Assembly (NCBI RefSeq): GCF_020911925.1
Contig: NZ_CP087134.1
Location: forward strand, 3,224,001 to 3,288,000
Direction: 5' to 3'
Length of the DNA: 64,000 bases
Source of the DNA: Flavobacterium cupriresistens
GTDB taxonomy: Bacteria; Bacteroidota; Bacteroidia; Flavobacteriales; Flavobacteriaceae
Part shown: positions 37,302 through 48,000 of the stretch, piece by piece
Layout: every line of letters starts with the position of its first letter
How positions within the stretch are numbered: the stretch's first letter is position 1
Position numbers and translations under genes: made by a program
The notes under the pieces: generated by a model
What the model saw: only the letters and a program-made list of their open reading frames with translations
Databases searched by the model: none
Told to the model about the DNA's origin: nothing

Positions 37302-38498
37302 ATGAAAATATTAATCATAAATTCAGGAAGTTCATCAATTAAATACCAATTAATGGTTATGCCGGCAAATGAGGTAATTTGTACCGGTATGATTGACAGA
37401 ATTGGTTTGGAAAGTTCCAATGTTACGTTTAAAACTTCAACCGATTCTTATGAAGAAACAGTATCAATCCCAACCCATAAAGTAGGATTACAAAAAGTAG
37501 CCAATATGCTTTTAGATGCTGAAAAAGGAGTTATAAAATCAACTTCAGAAATTACTGCCGTTGGACATCGTGTGGTGCATGGCGGAAGTAATTTTACTGA
37601 TACCGTAAAAATCGATGAAAAAGTAAAAGCCAAAATCAAGCAACTTTTTGATTTGGCACCCCTTCACAATCCAGCCAATTTAGAAGGTATTACCGTGGCC
37701 GAAGAAATCTTTCATACAGCAGATCAAATTGCCGTTTTTGATACCGCTTTTCATCAGACGATGCCCGAAGTAGCTTATAAATTTGCAATTCCAAATGAAT
37801 TGTTGACCGAAAAAAGAATTCGAGTGTACGGTTTTCACGGAACAAGTCATAAATATGTTTCAGAACAAGCAATTAAGTATTTGAAAGGGATTCGACATGC
37901 CGCACAAAATATCATCACCATTCATTTAGGAAACGGTTGTAGTATGACTGCAATTAAAAACGGAAAAAGTGTAGATCATTCTTTCGGTTTTGGACCAACA
38001 AACGGTTTAATTATGGGGACCAGAGCCGGTGATGTAGATCAATCAGTGATTTTTTATATGGCGAACTCATTGGGATACAGTTTAGACGAAATAAATGAGA
38101 TTCTTCAGAAAAAAAGCGGAATGTTGGGACTTACGGGCTACAGCGATTTGCGTGATATTGAAGCAAATGCCGAAAAAGGAGATAAGGAATGTCAATTGGC
38201 ATTGTTCATGAATGCCTATCGTATTAGAAAGTTTATCGGTTCTTACACCGCGGCATTAAATGGTTTGGACGCCATTGTTTTTACGGCCGGAATTGGAGAG
38301 AATTCTTCGTACATGCGCAAATTGGTTTGTACGGATATGGAGTTTTTCGGAATTGATATCGACGATGAAGAAAACCAGATTCGTTCCAAAGAAATAAGAG
38401 AAATCAACAAAACAACTTCTAAAGTTAAAGTTTTGATTGTCCCAACTGATGAAGAATACGAAATTGCCAATCAGGTATACCACTTGCTTCAAAACTAA
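37302..38498 (+). CDS. ackA: Acetate kinase
   Basis: 398 residues, the usual family length. The N-terminal phosphate-binding motif INSGSSSIKY, the VVHGG segment, FDTAFHQTMP and the GFHGTSHKYV motif are all present. The enzyme transfers phosphate between acetyl phosphate and ADP to form acetate and ATP. Co-transcription with pta is likely, modulated by the intervening hairpin. Confidence 0.97.
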   Translation: MKILIINSGSSSIKYQLMVMPANEVICTGMIDRIGLESSNVTFKTSTDSYEETVSIPTHKVGLQKVANMLLDAEKGVIKSTSEITAVGHRVVHGGSNFTDTVKIDEKVKAKIKQLFDLAPLHNPANLEGITVAEEIFHTADQIAVFDTAFHQTMPEVAYKFAIPNELLTEKRIRVYGFHGTSHKYVSEQAIKYLKGIRHAAQNIITIHLGNGCSMTAIKNGKSVDHSFGFGPTNGLIMGTRAGDVDQSVIFYMANSLGYSLDEINEILQKKSGMLGLTGYSDLRDIEANAEKGDKECQLALFMNAYRIRKFIGSYTAALNGLDAIVFTAGIGENSSYMRKLVCTDMEFFGIDIDDEENQIRSKEIREINKTTSKVKVLIVPTDEEYEIANQVYHLLQN

Positions 38499-38519
38499 GA
38501 TGCTGTATTTACAGATGAA

Positions 38520-38639
38520 ATTATGCTTGCCCATGTAGAGTAACGTTTTTTAAGCTGCAGATTATGAGAGTTATGAGAAGGGTATCCAAATCATAGTCCT
38601 GATATTCAGATTTTAAATGTCTAAACGGGCAAGCATAAT
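38520..38639. repeat. 120-bp element with 20-bp terminal inverted repeats (MITE-like)
   Basis: Ends at 38520-38539 and 38620-38639 match as inverted repeats in 18 of 20 positions, the outer 13 (ATTATGCTTGCCC) perfectly. The 80-bp interior is non-coding. No clear target duplication is seen. The rest of the 257-bp gap holds no gene. Confidence 0.55.
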
Positions 38640-38755
38640 GTTTTTTGCATTGAAATTTTAAGGGCAATACTATTTGTAAAGACTTTCCAATATAAAAAAA
38701 TCTTTAGATCATCTTTGGAATAGGCTTTAGAAGGTTTTTTTATAAATAAGACAAC

Positions 38756-39307
38756 CTAGTTTTTGTGCAGAAAAAAGTCAATCTGTATTTCATCTTTTAC
38801 TTTTACCAAGCCAGCCATTCTTACCGGAGGTTCAAGTCCGATCTCGGAGAAGCTTAAATTTATGATGCCCTCAATTTTATTTCCCGAAGTGTTAAGTATA
38901 ATGTCTTTGTATTTGAAAGTTTTATCTGTTATCAAAAAAGAAAGGTTGCATTTATAGTTTTTTCCGTATGTTCTTATATCGTAAATGGTTACAGAACTCG
39001 TAGGGTATTTTTTTACTTTTACCGTAGTTTGAAAGTCTTTAGTCATTATTCGGTGTCTGCAATCAAAGCGGAGCATCGGAATTTCTGCAACAATGTTGTT
39101 TCTTTTGTTTAGATTTAGAAAAATGGTGTCTTTTTTTAAGAGTGAATTATCACAATTATAATCTCCAATCGTTGATTTTCCACTGATTTTTATTTCAATC
39201 ATTTTGATAATTAAAATAGTGTCATCAGGGTAAAAAGTGGGTCTGGCACTTCCTAAGACTAGAAAAGATACAAGACCCAACATTACAATTATAACTAACT
39301 TTCTCAT
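38756..39307 (-). CDS. YceI-family protein, third gene of an operon
   Basis: 183 residues. An N-terminal hydrophobic signal segment (about 5-22) is followed by a beta-rich YceI-like domain (ISGKSTIGDYNCD near 42-54; a TVKVKKYPTSSVTI stretch; final SEIGLEPPVRMAGLVKVKD). YceI proteins are periplasmic lipocalin-like carriers of isoprenoid quinones or amphiphiles. It is a more divergent copy than its paralogue at 40714. It begins 8 bp after the outer membrane protein gene. Confidence 0.8.
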   Translation of the reverse strand: MRKLVIIVMLGLVSFLVLGSARPTFYPDDTILIIKMIEIKISGKSTIGDYNCDNSLLKKDTIFLNLNKRNNIVAEIPMLRFDCRHRIMTKDFQTTVKVKKYPTSSVTIYDIRTYGKNYKCNLSFLITDKTFKYKDIILNTSGNKIEGIINLSFSEIGLEPPVRMAGLVKVKDEIQIDFFLHKN

Positions 39308-39315
39308 TTTATTCG

Positions 39316-40707
39316 TTAAAAAGTAATAACGGCTTCAAATAGTACTCCGTTGAACTTTCCGCCAAAGAAATCGTTTGGAGTTCCATTGGCATTAAACTGA
39401 CTGTAATCTTTATAGGTTTGGTTGATATAGCCAACCTTTGCAAGGATATTTTTGGTCATAAACCAGCCGGCACTGCCTTCAAACCTGTTCACAGAAACTT
39501 TTTTGGAGTCTGCATTGCTTAATTTGCCACTCACGGTATTGTATTTTCCTCCTATAAAGAAGTTTTCAGAAGAACCAAATCGGTAAACCAAATCGGCTTC
39601 ATACTGGTTTGTAGTACGTTTTTCGTCATTGCCTTTTTTATCTCCTCCTGATGCAAACTCTAAAGTTGCAAAGAATTCAAGCCCTTTGTATTTTACAAAA
39701 GGGTTAATCATGAAAGAAGTAGCCCAGTTGCCAAATGCAGGATTGAATCTTCCGGTGGTCTGGTTAGAAGCTGGGTCAAAATTATCGGCAATAGAGATAG
39801 GAGGAGTGGCCGGATTATTATCCTGATCAAATGACGAAGCGGCATGAGTCATTACACCTGTAAAGCGGCTTCCGGCTCTATCAGAAGAGTACAAATTACC
39901 GCTGGAGTTGGCCGTGTGATATAAAGAACCCGTAAGTCTGACTCTCAGATCAGCGTCAAGTTGTTTGTCATAACCTATTTTGGCAAGAATGGTAGGGCTA
40001 ATGGTAGTGTTTTGATCCGGGGCAGCAGGGGTTGTTGGAGCAGGAACAATTTCTTTAACATTTTGATTCATTTTAGAATTGGTTACGCCAATCATACTGA
40101 CAAAGCCACTTCGGATGTAATAAATCTCAGCACCCATTTCGGTAATAAAAGCATCCATGATATTGTTACCAATAAAAGGATTCATCAATGCATTTCCATT
40201 GTCGGATCTTCTAAAGTGAGCATCACCATAATTGTTTTCCATTTGACCGATTTTGATCGTGGCGTACTGCATAAAATCGGACAGAAAATCTTTTTCGATA
40301 AAATCTAATTTGTCAATCTGTAAATAACCACCTTTTACCCAGGTTTCGTTATGGTGCCTTGAAGCCAGATAAATATCTAAATTTACACGAACCCCGTCAA
40401 ACAATTGAGCTCCAATAGTCATATTTGCGTTTGGTAAATTAAAATTATTTTCAAGATTATTTAATTTGTATTGGTCAGCAGGATAGTTATGATCATTAAA
40501 AGACTTTACCCCCTGAAACTGCAGTGCAAAAGCAGCTCCTAAATCAACACTCAATCCTTTAAACTTAACGCTGTCTTTTTTAACATCAAATTGATTGATT
40601 CCCTCTTTGTTACGCGGAATCAGATTTTGAATTTGACCGAATCTGTCCTGAGCTGTTACAGTAGCAATATGTATTAAAGTTATTACCAGAATATAAATTT
40701 TTTTCAT
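39316..40707 (-). CDS. Porin-like outer membrane beta-barrel protein
   Basis: 463 residues with a signal peptide ending near TVTAQ (residue 19). The body alternates hydrophobic and polar residues as in beta-strands and ends in a phenylalanine (VLFEAVITF), typical of a barrel C-terminus. I cannot assign a transport substrate. It lies between two YceI genes with 6-bp and 8-bp gaps, so the three products probably act together in the envelope. Confidence 0.8.
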   Translation of the reverse strand: MKKIYILVITLIHIATVTAQDRFGQIQNLIPRNKEGINQFDVKKDSVKFKGLSVDLGAAFALQFQGVKSFNDHNYPADQYKLNNLENNFNLPNANMTIGAQLFDGVRVNLDIYLASRHHNETWVKGGYLQIDKLDFIEKDFLSDFMQYATIKIGQMENNYGDAHFRRSDNGNALMNPFIGNNIMDAFITEMGAEIYYIRSGFVSMIGVTNSKMNQNVKEIVPAPTTPAAPDQNTTISPTILAKIGYDKQLDADLRVRLTGSLYHTANSSGNLYSSDRAGSRFTGVMTHAASSFDQDNNPATPPISIADNFDPASNQTTGRFNPAFGNWATSFMINPFVKYKGLEFFATLEFASGGDKKGNDEKRTTNQYEADLVYRFGSSENFFIGGKYNTVSGKLSNADSKKVSVNRFEGSAGWFMTKNILAKVGYINQTYKDYSQFNANGTPNDFFGGKFNGVLFEAVITF

Positions 40708-40713
40708 TAGTGC

Positions 40714-41280
40714 TTATTTTAAAAAGAGGTTGAAGTTGATAGTAAGGTCTTTACCGGTTTTAATTGTTCCTAATAATGCTTTAGGGGGAGTCATTCCGAA
40801 ATCGGCAAAAGTTATTTTTTGAACTCCTTGTAAGTTTATAATTTCATTGACAAAGCTTGTTTTTATCTGGGTTTTATATTCTTTACTAACTCCGGCTATG
40901 GTATAGATCCCGGTTAAATTCCAGGTAGATTCATTTACTTTTTCTGCAGATTTTAAAACGTATTTTATGTTTTTATGTGTTTTAGTATTTAGCGTTTCGT
41001 AAGCAGCTTTGTTTATACCGTTTTTTTCGTTTTTTATACTTTCTGCCAACAGCATAATAGTAAGACTGTTGATTTCGGTTATTTTATGATTCAAGGCTGT
41101 TATGTTTGCTGTACCCGTGCCGGTATCAGATTTCATTTCCCAGTCATGTAAAGTAGAGGTTCCGGTTACTGAAAATAGTGATTTTGTATCTACAGTGTAA
41201 TTTTTCTGAGCTTTGGCATAGAAGGCAATCCCTAAGCAGATAAAGGTTAAGAGAATAGATTTAATTTTTTTTGTTTTCAT
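40714..41280 (-). CDS. YceI-family periplasmic protein, first gene of an operon
   Basis: 188 residues. The signal peptide ends near FYAKAQ (about residue 25) and the YceI domain fills the rest (VTGTSTLHDWEMKS near 38-51; GMTPPKALLGTIKTG near the end). It probably binds a lipid or polyprenyl molecule in the periplasm. It leads the YceI-barrel-YceI operon. Confidence 0.9.
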   Translation of the reverse strand: MKTKKIKSILLTFICLGIAFYAKAQKNYTVDTKSLFSVTGTSTLHDWEMKSDTGTGTANITALNHKITEINSLTIMLLAESIKNEKNGINKAAYETLNTKTHKNIKYVLKSAEKVNESTWNLTGIYTIAGVSKEYKTQIKTSFVNEIINLQGVQKITFADFGMTPPKALLGTIKTGKDLTINFNLFLK

Positions 41281-42002
41281 TTTTGTTCTTTTTTTGGTTG
41301 TTAATTAAGGGGAATTATATAATAGTCGACTGATTTTTGAATCAGCAGCCGATTCCTAAGATGCGTTGTAAAAAAACAGACAGCTCCTTTAGAGCTGCTT
41401 TGAATAGTATTTAACGTTTGGATTCTTTGCATTCCTGACAGCTGTCAAAATTGAACTTCGTCTCCATTTGTTTTTACTACAATAAAAAGATTTCACTCTT
41501 TTTGGTGCTTAAAACTGAGAAAAATATAATTTATAATTTTCTTGCATATGTGTTAATTTTTGAATGAATTAACTTATTTTTAGCGAAAATATAAAAAAGA
41601 TAATAACTGGAGGCAAAAAAAATATACTATTTTTACTCTTATTTGTTTGTTTTTTAACAAGTTTATTTTTTCAAATAAAAGTAAGCGACTGTACTATAGA
41701 CTAATTGCTTTTTTATGATTCATAAGTTTCAACGAATACCATCCATACCCTATAAAAAAGTCTTTGATTTTATAGAAATAGTTTTATGAAGTGTTTTTTT
41801 GATGAAATTTAGATAATGAGCAAAGCGAACCAAGTAATTTTTTTTAGCGAAAAAAGAGTCCAATAAAATGGAAAGGATGGGTAAAGATTTTAGAAATAGG
41901 ATTAATATGAATTGTAAAAACAAGTGATGAGATGTGTCAAGTAACAGGGCAAATTGGTGACAAAAGAACAGACTGCTTGGTGTCACATAAAAAATTAAAT
42001 TT
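41281..42002. other. Divergent intergenic region, no gene
   Basis: About 720 bp between the leftward yceI operon and the rightward regulator. AT-rich, with a small 6-bp-stem hairpin (CAGCTC/GAGCTG at 41381-41397). A minus-strand frame over 41750-42079 runs into the regulator start and lacks protein character. Promoters for both directions must lie here. Confidence 0.6.
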
Positions 42003-42009
42003 TTGTCAG

Positions 42010-42017
42010 TATCTTTG
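42010..42017 (+). promoter_or_regulatory. TAnnTTTG promoter element of the PUL regulator
   Basis: TATCTTTG, 18 bp before the TTG chosen as start of the regulator. It lies inside the longest open frame, arguing that the more upstream TTG (42003) is not used. Confidence 0.5.
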
Positions 42018-42035
42018 AATATAAAACCAAATGTT

Positions 42036-44780
42036 TTGAAATCGACACTTTTAAAATTATTTTTCTTTTTCCTCTTCACTTCTCAAATTCAGGCACAAGA
42101 ATTACTTCCTTTTGTTGAAAACTACAGTAAATCCGATTTTCAGGGAGATAATCAGGTTTGGAACGTTGCTCAGGGGAAAGATAACGCCATGTATTTTGCC
42201 AACAATCATTATTTGTTGCGCTACGACGGTGTAATGTGGGAGAAATACACGTTGCCTAATAAAACAATCATTCGTTCTATTTTAATCGAAGACGACAAAA
42301 TATATTCCGGTTCCTATAAAGAGTTTGGGTATTGGTATCGCAAGGATGGTAAAATGCATTATGTTTCGATTACCAAAAATCTTCGCCTGTTTGCCGAAAA
42401 AGACAATGAAGAGATCTGGAAGATATTCAGATTCAATGGATCGCTTTATTTTCAATCCTTCAATGATGTCTTTATTTATAATGGGAAAACCATTCAAAAG
42501 ATCAAATTCTCATCGCTTATTTCGTATTGTTTTCCTGTCGATAAGAATCTTTATGTAGCGTCTGTTAAGGACGGTATTTTTAAGATGAATGGAAAAAAAA
42601 TAGCCAATCCAAAGGGATGGGGGATTCTAAAAAATACGGTGGTTCACGCCATTGAAAAATACAAAGATGAAACGTATATTTTTACACAAAAAAAAGGCGT
42701 TTTTGTGGTCCAAAACAATGGACTTAAACCGTGGGATAACCCGTTGAATGAGACCTTAAAGTCAACTACTATAAATGTGGCCAGATTTATTAAAGGCAAT
42801 AAATTGGTTATTGGTACAGGGAATAAAGGCGTATTTATTTTAGACTTAAAATCCAATTTGTTTAAAAACATTGACCGAAATAATGTTTTAATGAACAATT
42901 CCATTTTAAGTATTGGTTTTGACAAAGAGGATGATTTATGGCTTGGTTTAGATAATGGAATTGCCCATATTGAGGTGAACTCGCCGATATCAATTTTTTA
43001 TGATAATACGGGAATCCTGGGATCCGTTTACTCTGTGGCAAACACAAAAGACGGCTATTTAATAGCTTCCAATCATGGTATTTTTGAATTTGGCACCGGT
43101 AAGTTTAAGATGATGCCAAATACGCAGGGGCAAGGCTGGAATATTACTAAAATTGGGGATAAATTTATTATCGGTCACAATGACGGAACATTCTCTTACG
43201 ACAACGGTTCATTGACTAAAATCAGTACCGTGAGCGGGGGGTGGAATTTGTCCAAAAGCACCATTAACAATACCTATTTCCAATCGACTTACAGTGGTAT
43301 TTTAGTGTATGATGATTTGTCAGATTTGTCTAAGTACAAAACAATAAAAGGCCTCACAAAGCCCATAAAATATGTGGCTCAGAATAAGAAAAATGAAATT
43401 TGGGCAGCCGATAATTACCGCGGATTGTATCATGTACTATTAGACGATAACTACAATACCAAAAAAGTAGAAAACGTTACCCAACAAAGTAAAATAAAGA
43501 ATGATTTTGGCATCAAGATCTTTGAGTTTAGAAAAGAAATACTTTTTCTAATTAATAATTCATGGTACACCTACAATTCAATTAGCAATAAACTCGAAAA
43601 AAATGAATTGTTTAATGCCAATTTCAAAAACGTTTCAGATGTTGTAGCCATAGACGAAGATCATTTTATGGTACTTCAAAACGGAATTCTGTATCACATT
43701 TATGCCTCTGGGAATAAATTTGTCTGGAACATTATTCAGGAGAAATACTATAAAGGAAAATTGATTAATGAGAATTTAAGAATTTTTAAAAATCAGAATC
43801 ATTATCTGTTAAATTTAGATGATGGTTTTATTTCACTTCAGTTAAAATACATCAACAAGCAGCACAAAACGTTACGAGTAGAAGCTTTTAGCGAGGGAAC
43901 TCTGGTGACAGACAATTCTAAAATTAAATTCAATAAAGAGCTTAAAGTAAATGTGATCTCTGGAATTTATGGAGCAAGTAAACCTAATTTATTCTACAAG
44001 CTAAATAAAAGTAAAGATTTTGTTCCAATTTCTGACGGCGTTATTTTATTGAATAATTTAAGTAGCGGTTATCATTCAGTTGTTATTTACAAACACGACG
44101 GTGCCAGTTATGAAAAAGTAGCTGATTTTGATTTTAAAGTAGCACAACCCTGGTATTTTTCTTTGTGGATGATTTTACTTTATTTAATAGGTATAGCAGG
44201 AATTCTGTTTTTCTATTATAAATGGAATAAGCTGCGTTATACTCAAAAATTAAAATTGCAAGCGGAAGAATTAAAGCACCAAAGAGAAATTCTGGAAATG
44301 GAATTAAAAACCGAGAATGAGTTGAATATCCAAGAATATGAAAAACACATTCTGGAATTGGAACTGCAAACCAAATCATCTGAAGTTGCCGGAAAATCAT
44401 TGTCAATTGCCAAGCAGAGCGAAATGATCGACAACATCCAGAATATTTTAAATACGGAAAAAGATTTTAGTAAACTCAAAAGCGAAATTAAAAAAGCAAT
44501 TAAAATCAATGAAGTAAACAAACACGAGTGGGAAATTTTTGAAACCAATCTGAACCAAATCCACAATGAGTTCATTATTAACCTTACCAAGAAATTCCCA
44601 AATCTGACTCCAAAAGATATTAAGCTCTGTGTGTATCTTAAAATGAACCTTTCTTCAAAGGAAATTGCCCCTATGATGAACATCTCTTTTAGAGGTGTAG
44701 AATTACACCGATATCGTCTAAGAAAGAAGTTAGACCTGACTCAAGACGAAAACCTGTCAAAGTTTTTATTAAGTCTGTAA
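42036..44780 (+). CDS. Membrane sensor/transcription regulator: propeller - TM - coiled coil - LuxR-type HTH
   Basis: About 914 residues. No in-frame ATG precedes the signal-like segment, so I place the start at TTG 42036 (LKSTLLKLFFFFLFT). A long extracytoplasmic part has repeated two-component-regulator propeller segments (for example LWLGLDNGIAHIE) and a Y_Y_Y-like beta domain. One membrane helix (about residues 708-728 from this start) is followed by a Glu/Lys-rich coiled coil and a C-terminal HTH of the LuxR/GerE kind (LTPKDIKLC..., SSKEIAPMMNIS). There is no kinase domain, so signal passes straight from sensor to DNA-binding domain. It lies 243 bp upstream of susC on the same strand and probably controls the PUL. 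Confidence 0.88.
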   Translation: MKSTLLKLFFFFLFTSQIQAQELLPFVENYSKSDFQGDNQVWNVAQGKDNAMYFANNHYLLRYDGVMWEKYTLPNKTIIRSILIEDDKIYSGSYKEFGYWYRKDGKMHYVSITKNLRLFAEKDNEEIWKIFRFNGSLYFQSFNDVFIYNGKTIQKIKFSSLISYCFPVDKNLYVASVKDGIFKMNGKKIANPKGWGILKNTVVHAIEKYKDETYIFTQKKGVFVVQNNGLKPWDNPLNETLKSTTINVARFIKGNKLVIGTGNKGVFILDLKSNLFKNIDRNNVLMNNSILSIGFDKEDDLWLGLDNGIAHIEVNSPISIFYDNTGILGSVYSVANTKDGYLIASNHGIFEFGTGKFKMMPNTQGQGWNITKIGDKFIIGHNDGTFSYDNGSLTKISTVSGGWNLSKSTINNTYFQSTYSGILVYDDLSDLSKYKTIKGLTKPIKYVAQNKKNEIWAADNYRGLYHVLLDDNYNTKKVENVTQQSKIKNDFGIKIFEFRKEILFLINNSWYTYNSISNKLEKNELFNANFKNVSDVVAIDEDHFMVLQNGILYHIYASGNKFVWNIIQEKYYKGKLINENLRIFKNQNHYLLNLDDGFISLQLKYINKQHKTLRVEAFSEGTLVTDNSKIKFNKELKVNVISGIYGASKPNLFYKLNKSKDFVPISDGVILLNNLSSGYHSVVIYKHDGASYEKVADFDFKVAQPWYFSLWMILLYLIGIAGILFFYYKWNKLRYTQKLKLQAEELKHQREILEMELKTENELNIQEYEKHILELELQTKSSEVAGKSLSIAKQSEMIDNIQNILNTEKDFSKLKSEIKKAIKINEVNKHEWEIFETNLNQIHNEFIINLTKKFPNLTPKDIKLCVYLKMNLSSKEIAPMMNISFRGVELHRYRLRKKLDLTQDENLSKFLLSL

Positions 44781-44857
44781 GATTCTGTTGATTTTTTTAA
44801 ACATCTTTTACTTTTTTATTTCTTTCTTTAGATTATTCTAATACATCATTACTACAT

Positions 44858-44869
44858 CATAACGTTATG
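44858..44869. promoter_or_regulatory. Palindrome CATAACGTTATG, candidate operator
   Basis: Perfect 12-bp palindrome with an AACGTT core in the gap between the regulator and susC. A second palindrome with the same core is centred 111 bp downstream. Possible binding site of the adjacent HTH regulator. Confidence 0.4.
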
Positions 44870-44968
44870 TTAAAGGAAATAATTGAATATTTAAATCATT
44901 GATTATCAGTTAATTGTGTTTGTTTTTTCGCATAATGATGTAGCTGTGTAGTAGTGTGTTTGATGTAC

Positions 44969-44980
44969 TACAACGTTGTA
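44969..44980. promoter_or_regulatory. Palindrome TACAACGTTGTA, candidate operator
   Basis: Perfect 12-bp palindrome sharing the core AyAACGTTrT with the site at 44858. It lies 43 bp before the susC start, where it could overlap the promoter. Confidence 0.4.
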
Positions 44981-45023
44981 ATTGTTTAATTTGGCTCTAC
45001 TAACTTAAACGATTACAAACTGT

Positions 45024-48000
45024 ATGAAAAATTTTATTTTTAGCTTTTTAGCACTCTTGCTGCTTCCGGCCTATATGTCCGGACAGGCAATTAAAGGAAA
45101 AGTACTAGACAGTAGCGGGATGGGTGTTCCGGGTGCTATTATTACGGCATCGGAATCCAAAACTTCTGCTGATACTGATTTTGACGGAAATTTTACGATT
45201 AATGCTAAAGTTGGAGAGACTTTAAAAATTGCTATGTTGGGATTTGATTCTGCTTCTGTACCGGCAAGTGCAGGACAAATGACAATCACGCTAAAAGAAT
45301 CTGGTGATACCGCTTTAAAAGAAGTCGTTGTAATTGGATACGGTACCAGAAAGAAAGTTGATAATACAACCGCTATCAGCTCCATCAGATCGGAGGAAAT
45401 TACAAAAACTAAAGTACTAAATGCTTCACAAGCCATACAAGGTAAAGCAGCCGGTGTACAAGTTATCTCTTCTGATTTGCCGGGAAGTACACCATCTGTA
45501 ATTATTAGAGGTCTTGGTACTGCAAGAGGAGGAAGGGCTCCTTTATACATTGTAGATGGAATGCCGACTGAGAATATTAATAACATTAATGCAAATGATA
45601 TCACTTCTTACGATATTTTAAAAGATGCTTCAGCGCTGGCAATTTATGGTACGAGAGCAGCAAATGGTGTTATTATTATAACAACTAAAAAAGGTATAGG
45701 GAATAAGGTTTCTGTAGAAATAGAAAGTTTTGCCGGTATTAGATCGCCTCTTAAAAAAGTAAAAATGGCGGGTAGTAACAAATATGCTCATTATACTAAC
45801 TCAGCATTACAATCGACCACTTTTTCTCAAGATCAGCCCGTTAATACTGATTGGTTTGACGAAATTACAAGAACAGGAACGTATACACAAAATAATATTT
45901 CTATTTCAGGAGCTTCAGAGAGTATTAAATACTTCTTTAGTTTAGGAAACTATGAAGAAAAAGCAATTTTGAACGGTCTGGATTTTGGACGCACGACTTT
46001 TAGAAATAATAATGAATATAAGATTTCTAAAAAATTAACGTTAAATCAGAATTTTAGTTTTACATCTTCTAAATCAACTCCAAAGCCATTATCCGCTTTT
46101 ACAAATGCATACAAACAATCTCCTTTGGTACCGGTTTATTTTCCTGACGGGAAATATGGCGTTTCCAGAGTTGGTGATAATGGTTTTGCTAACGAGACGG
46201 GATCTTCATTTAATAATGTAGGGAATCCTGTGGCACAGTTGGGCTTTTTTGATGAAGAACAAAGAAGTATAACACTTCAAGGTGGTTTGAAATTAGATTA
46301 CGAAATTTTAAAATCTTTAAAATTCACTTCGCAATTTAACGGAGAATATTATACGTGGAAACAGTATAATTATGAAGACAACAAAAATATTTGGCTGGCT
46401 GCAAATCCTGATAAAATAGCCAGCGATTATGAAAAAACATTTCCTACTGCTAATATAAATACGCTTACAAAAGGTAGGGAGCAATATTACAATTGGAATC
46501 TATCTAATTATTTAACGTACAATAAAGTTTTTGGGGAAATTCATGATCTGGAGGTTACCGCCGGTATCGAAACAAGTGTAAAAGGATCCAGAGAAAAATT
46601 GACTATTATTAGAAAAAACGTAAATGCAGATGCTAATTATTGGTCATTAAAAGATGTGGAGTACGCAACAAATGTAACAAGTTATAAAGATGAGGTTTTT
46701 AATGAAACAAAATTAGCCTCTTATCTGGGACGTTTTCAATACAAATTGATGGATAGGTATTTACTTACCGGTACTATTAGACGTGATGGATCTTCCAACT
46801 TTGGAAAGGATTATCGTTGGGGTAATTTTCCTGCCTTTGGTTTAGGATGGATAATCACTAAAGAGAATTTTATGGCTAATGTCAAAGCAATTAATTTATT
46901 AAAACTAAGAGGGGGTTGGGGTAGATTGGGTAACCAAAATGTACCATTAAACAAAGCAAGTTATACTTCCGGTCAAACGGCTTATTTAGGAGGTTCTATC
47001 CTTAATGAAGGAACTACTATCAATTCTCAAATAGATCCGAGTTTGTCTTGGGAAATAACGGAAGAATCTTCAGTAGGTTTAGATTTTGAGCTTTTTCAGA
47101 ATAAACTTAAAGGATCGTTTGATGTGTATGATAAAAATTCGACAAATGTTATTCTTTTTACTAAGCCGTTAATAACTTCCGGAATAACAGCTGATTCTCC
47201 CGGACATGTAGGTAAAGTTTCTAATAAAGGCTATGAAATTTCGCTACGTTGGGATGATAAAATTAATGAGAATTTCAGCTATTGGGTTGGTGGAAACTTT
47301 TCAAACAATAAAAATGAGCTTACTAGTCTAAGAAACGTAACCGTAGCTCCGCTTATTGGTGGGGGGTTAGGAAATGGGCAAGATACAAAGTTATTGGATG
47401 TTTCTTCATTGGGCAAGCCATTAGGAAGTTTTTATCTCTACGAATATGCTGGATTTGATCCGACAAACGGAAACATGCTTTATTATAATGCTGCAGGAAA
47501 CAAAGTTACCCAAGATGCTTTAAATGCAGCTACAGATAAAAAATATGTAGGCTCTATTCTGCCAAAATCTAATTATGGAGTTTCTTTAGGGCTTATTTAT
47601 AAAAACTTTGATTTTTCTGTTGATGGTTACGGAACGTCAGGAGCAAAGGTGTATAACGGTAAAAAAGCGCAACGTTTTTCAGGCGAAAACATCGAAGAAT
47701 CTTTGGCTAATAATTTCTGGACTCCAAATAATACGACCGCTTCTAATCCCGGAGCATTTAATAAGGTGCCTGTGGCTTCTACTTATTATTTGGAATCAGG
47801 TGATTTTTTTAGAATCAATAACATTACAGTAGGTTACAAATTGCCTTTACAAAGCAACAGTTTTATTAGTTCTTGCAGAATTTATGTAAACGCAATTAAT
47901 CCCTTTATTACGCAAAAATTCTCAGGATTTTCTCCCGAGTTAAATGGCGATGGTGATCCATACAAACTTCAAGGAGTAGAGTTAGATGCTTATCCAACTT

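Noticed and set aside
41750..42079. Minus-strand open frame of 109 codons before the PUL regulator
   Set aside because: It overlaps the regulator start and promoter element, and its composition (Phe/Leu/Lys-rich) reflects AT-rich DNA.
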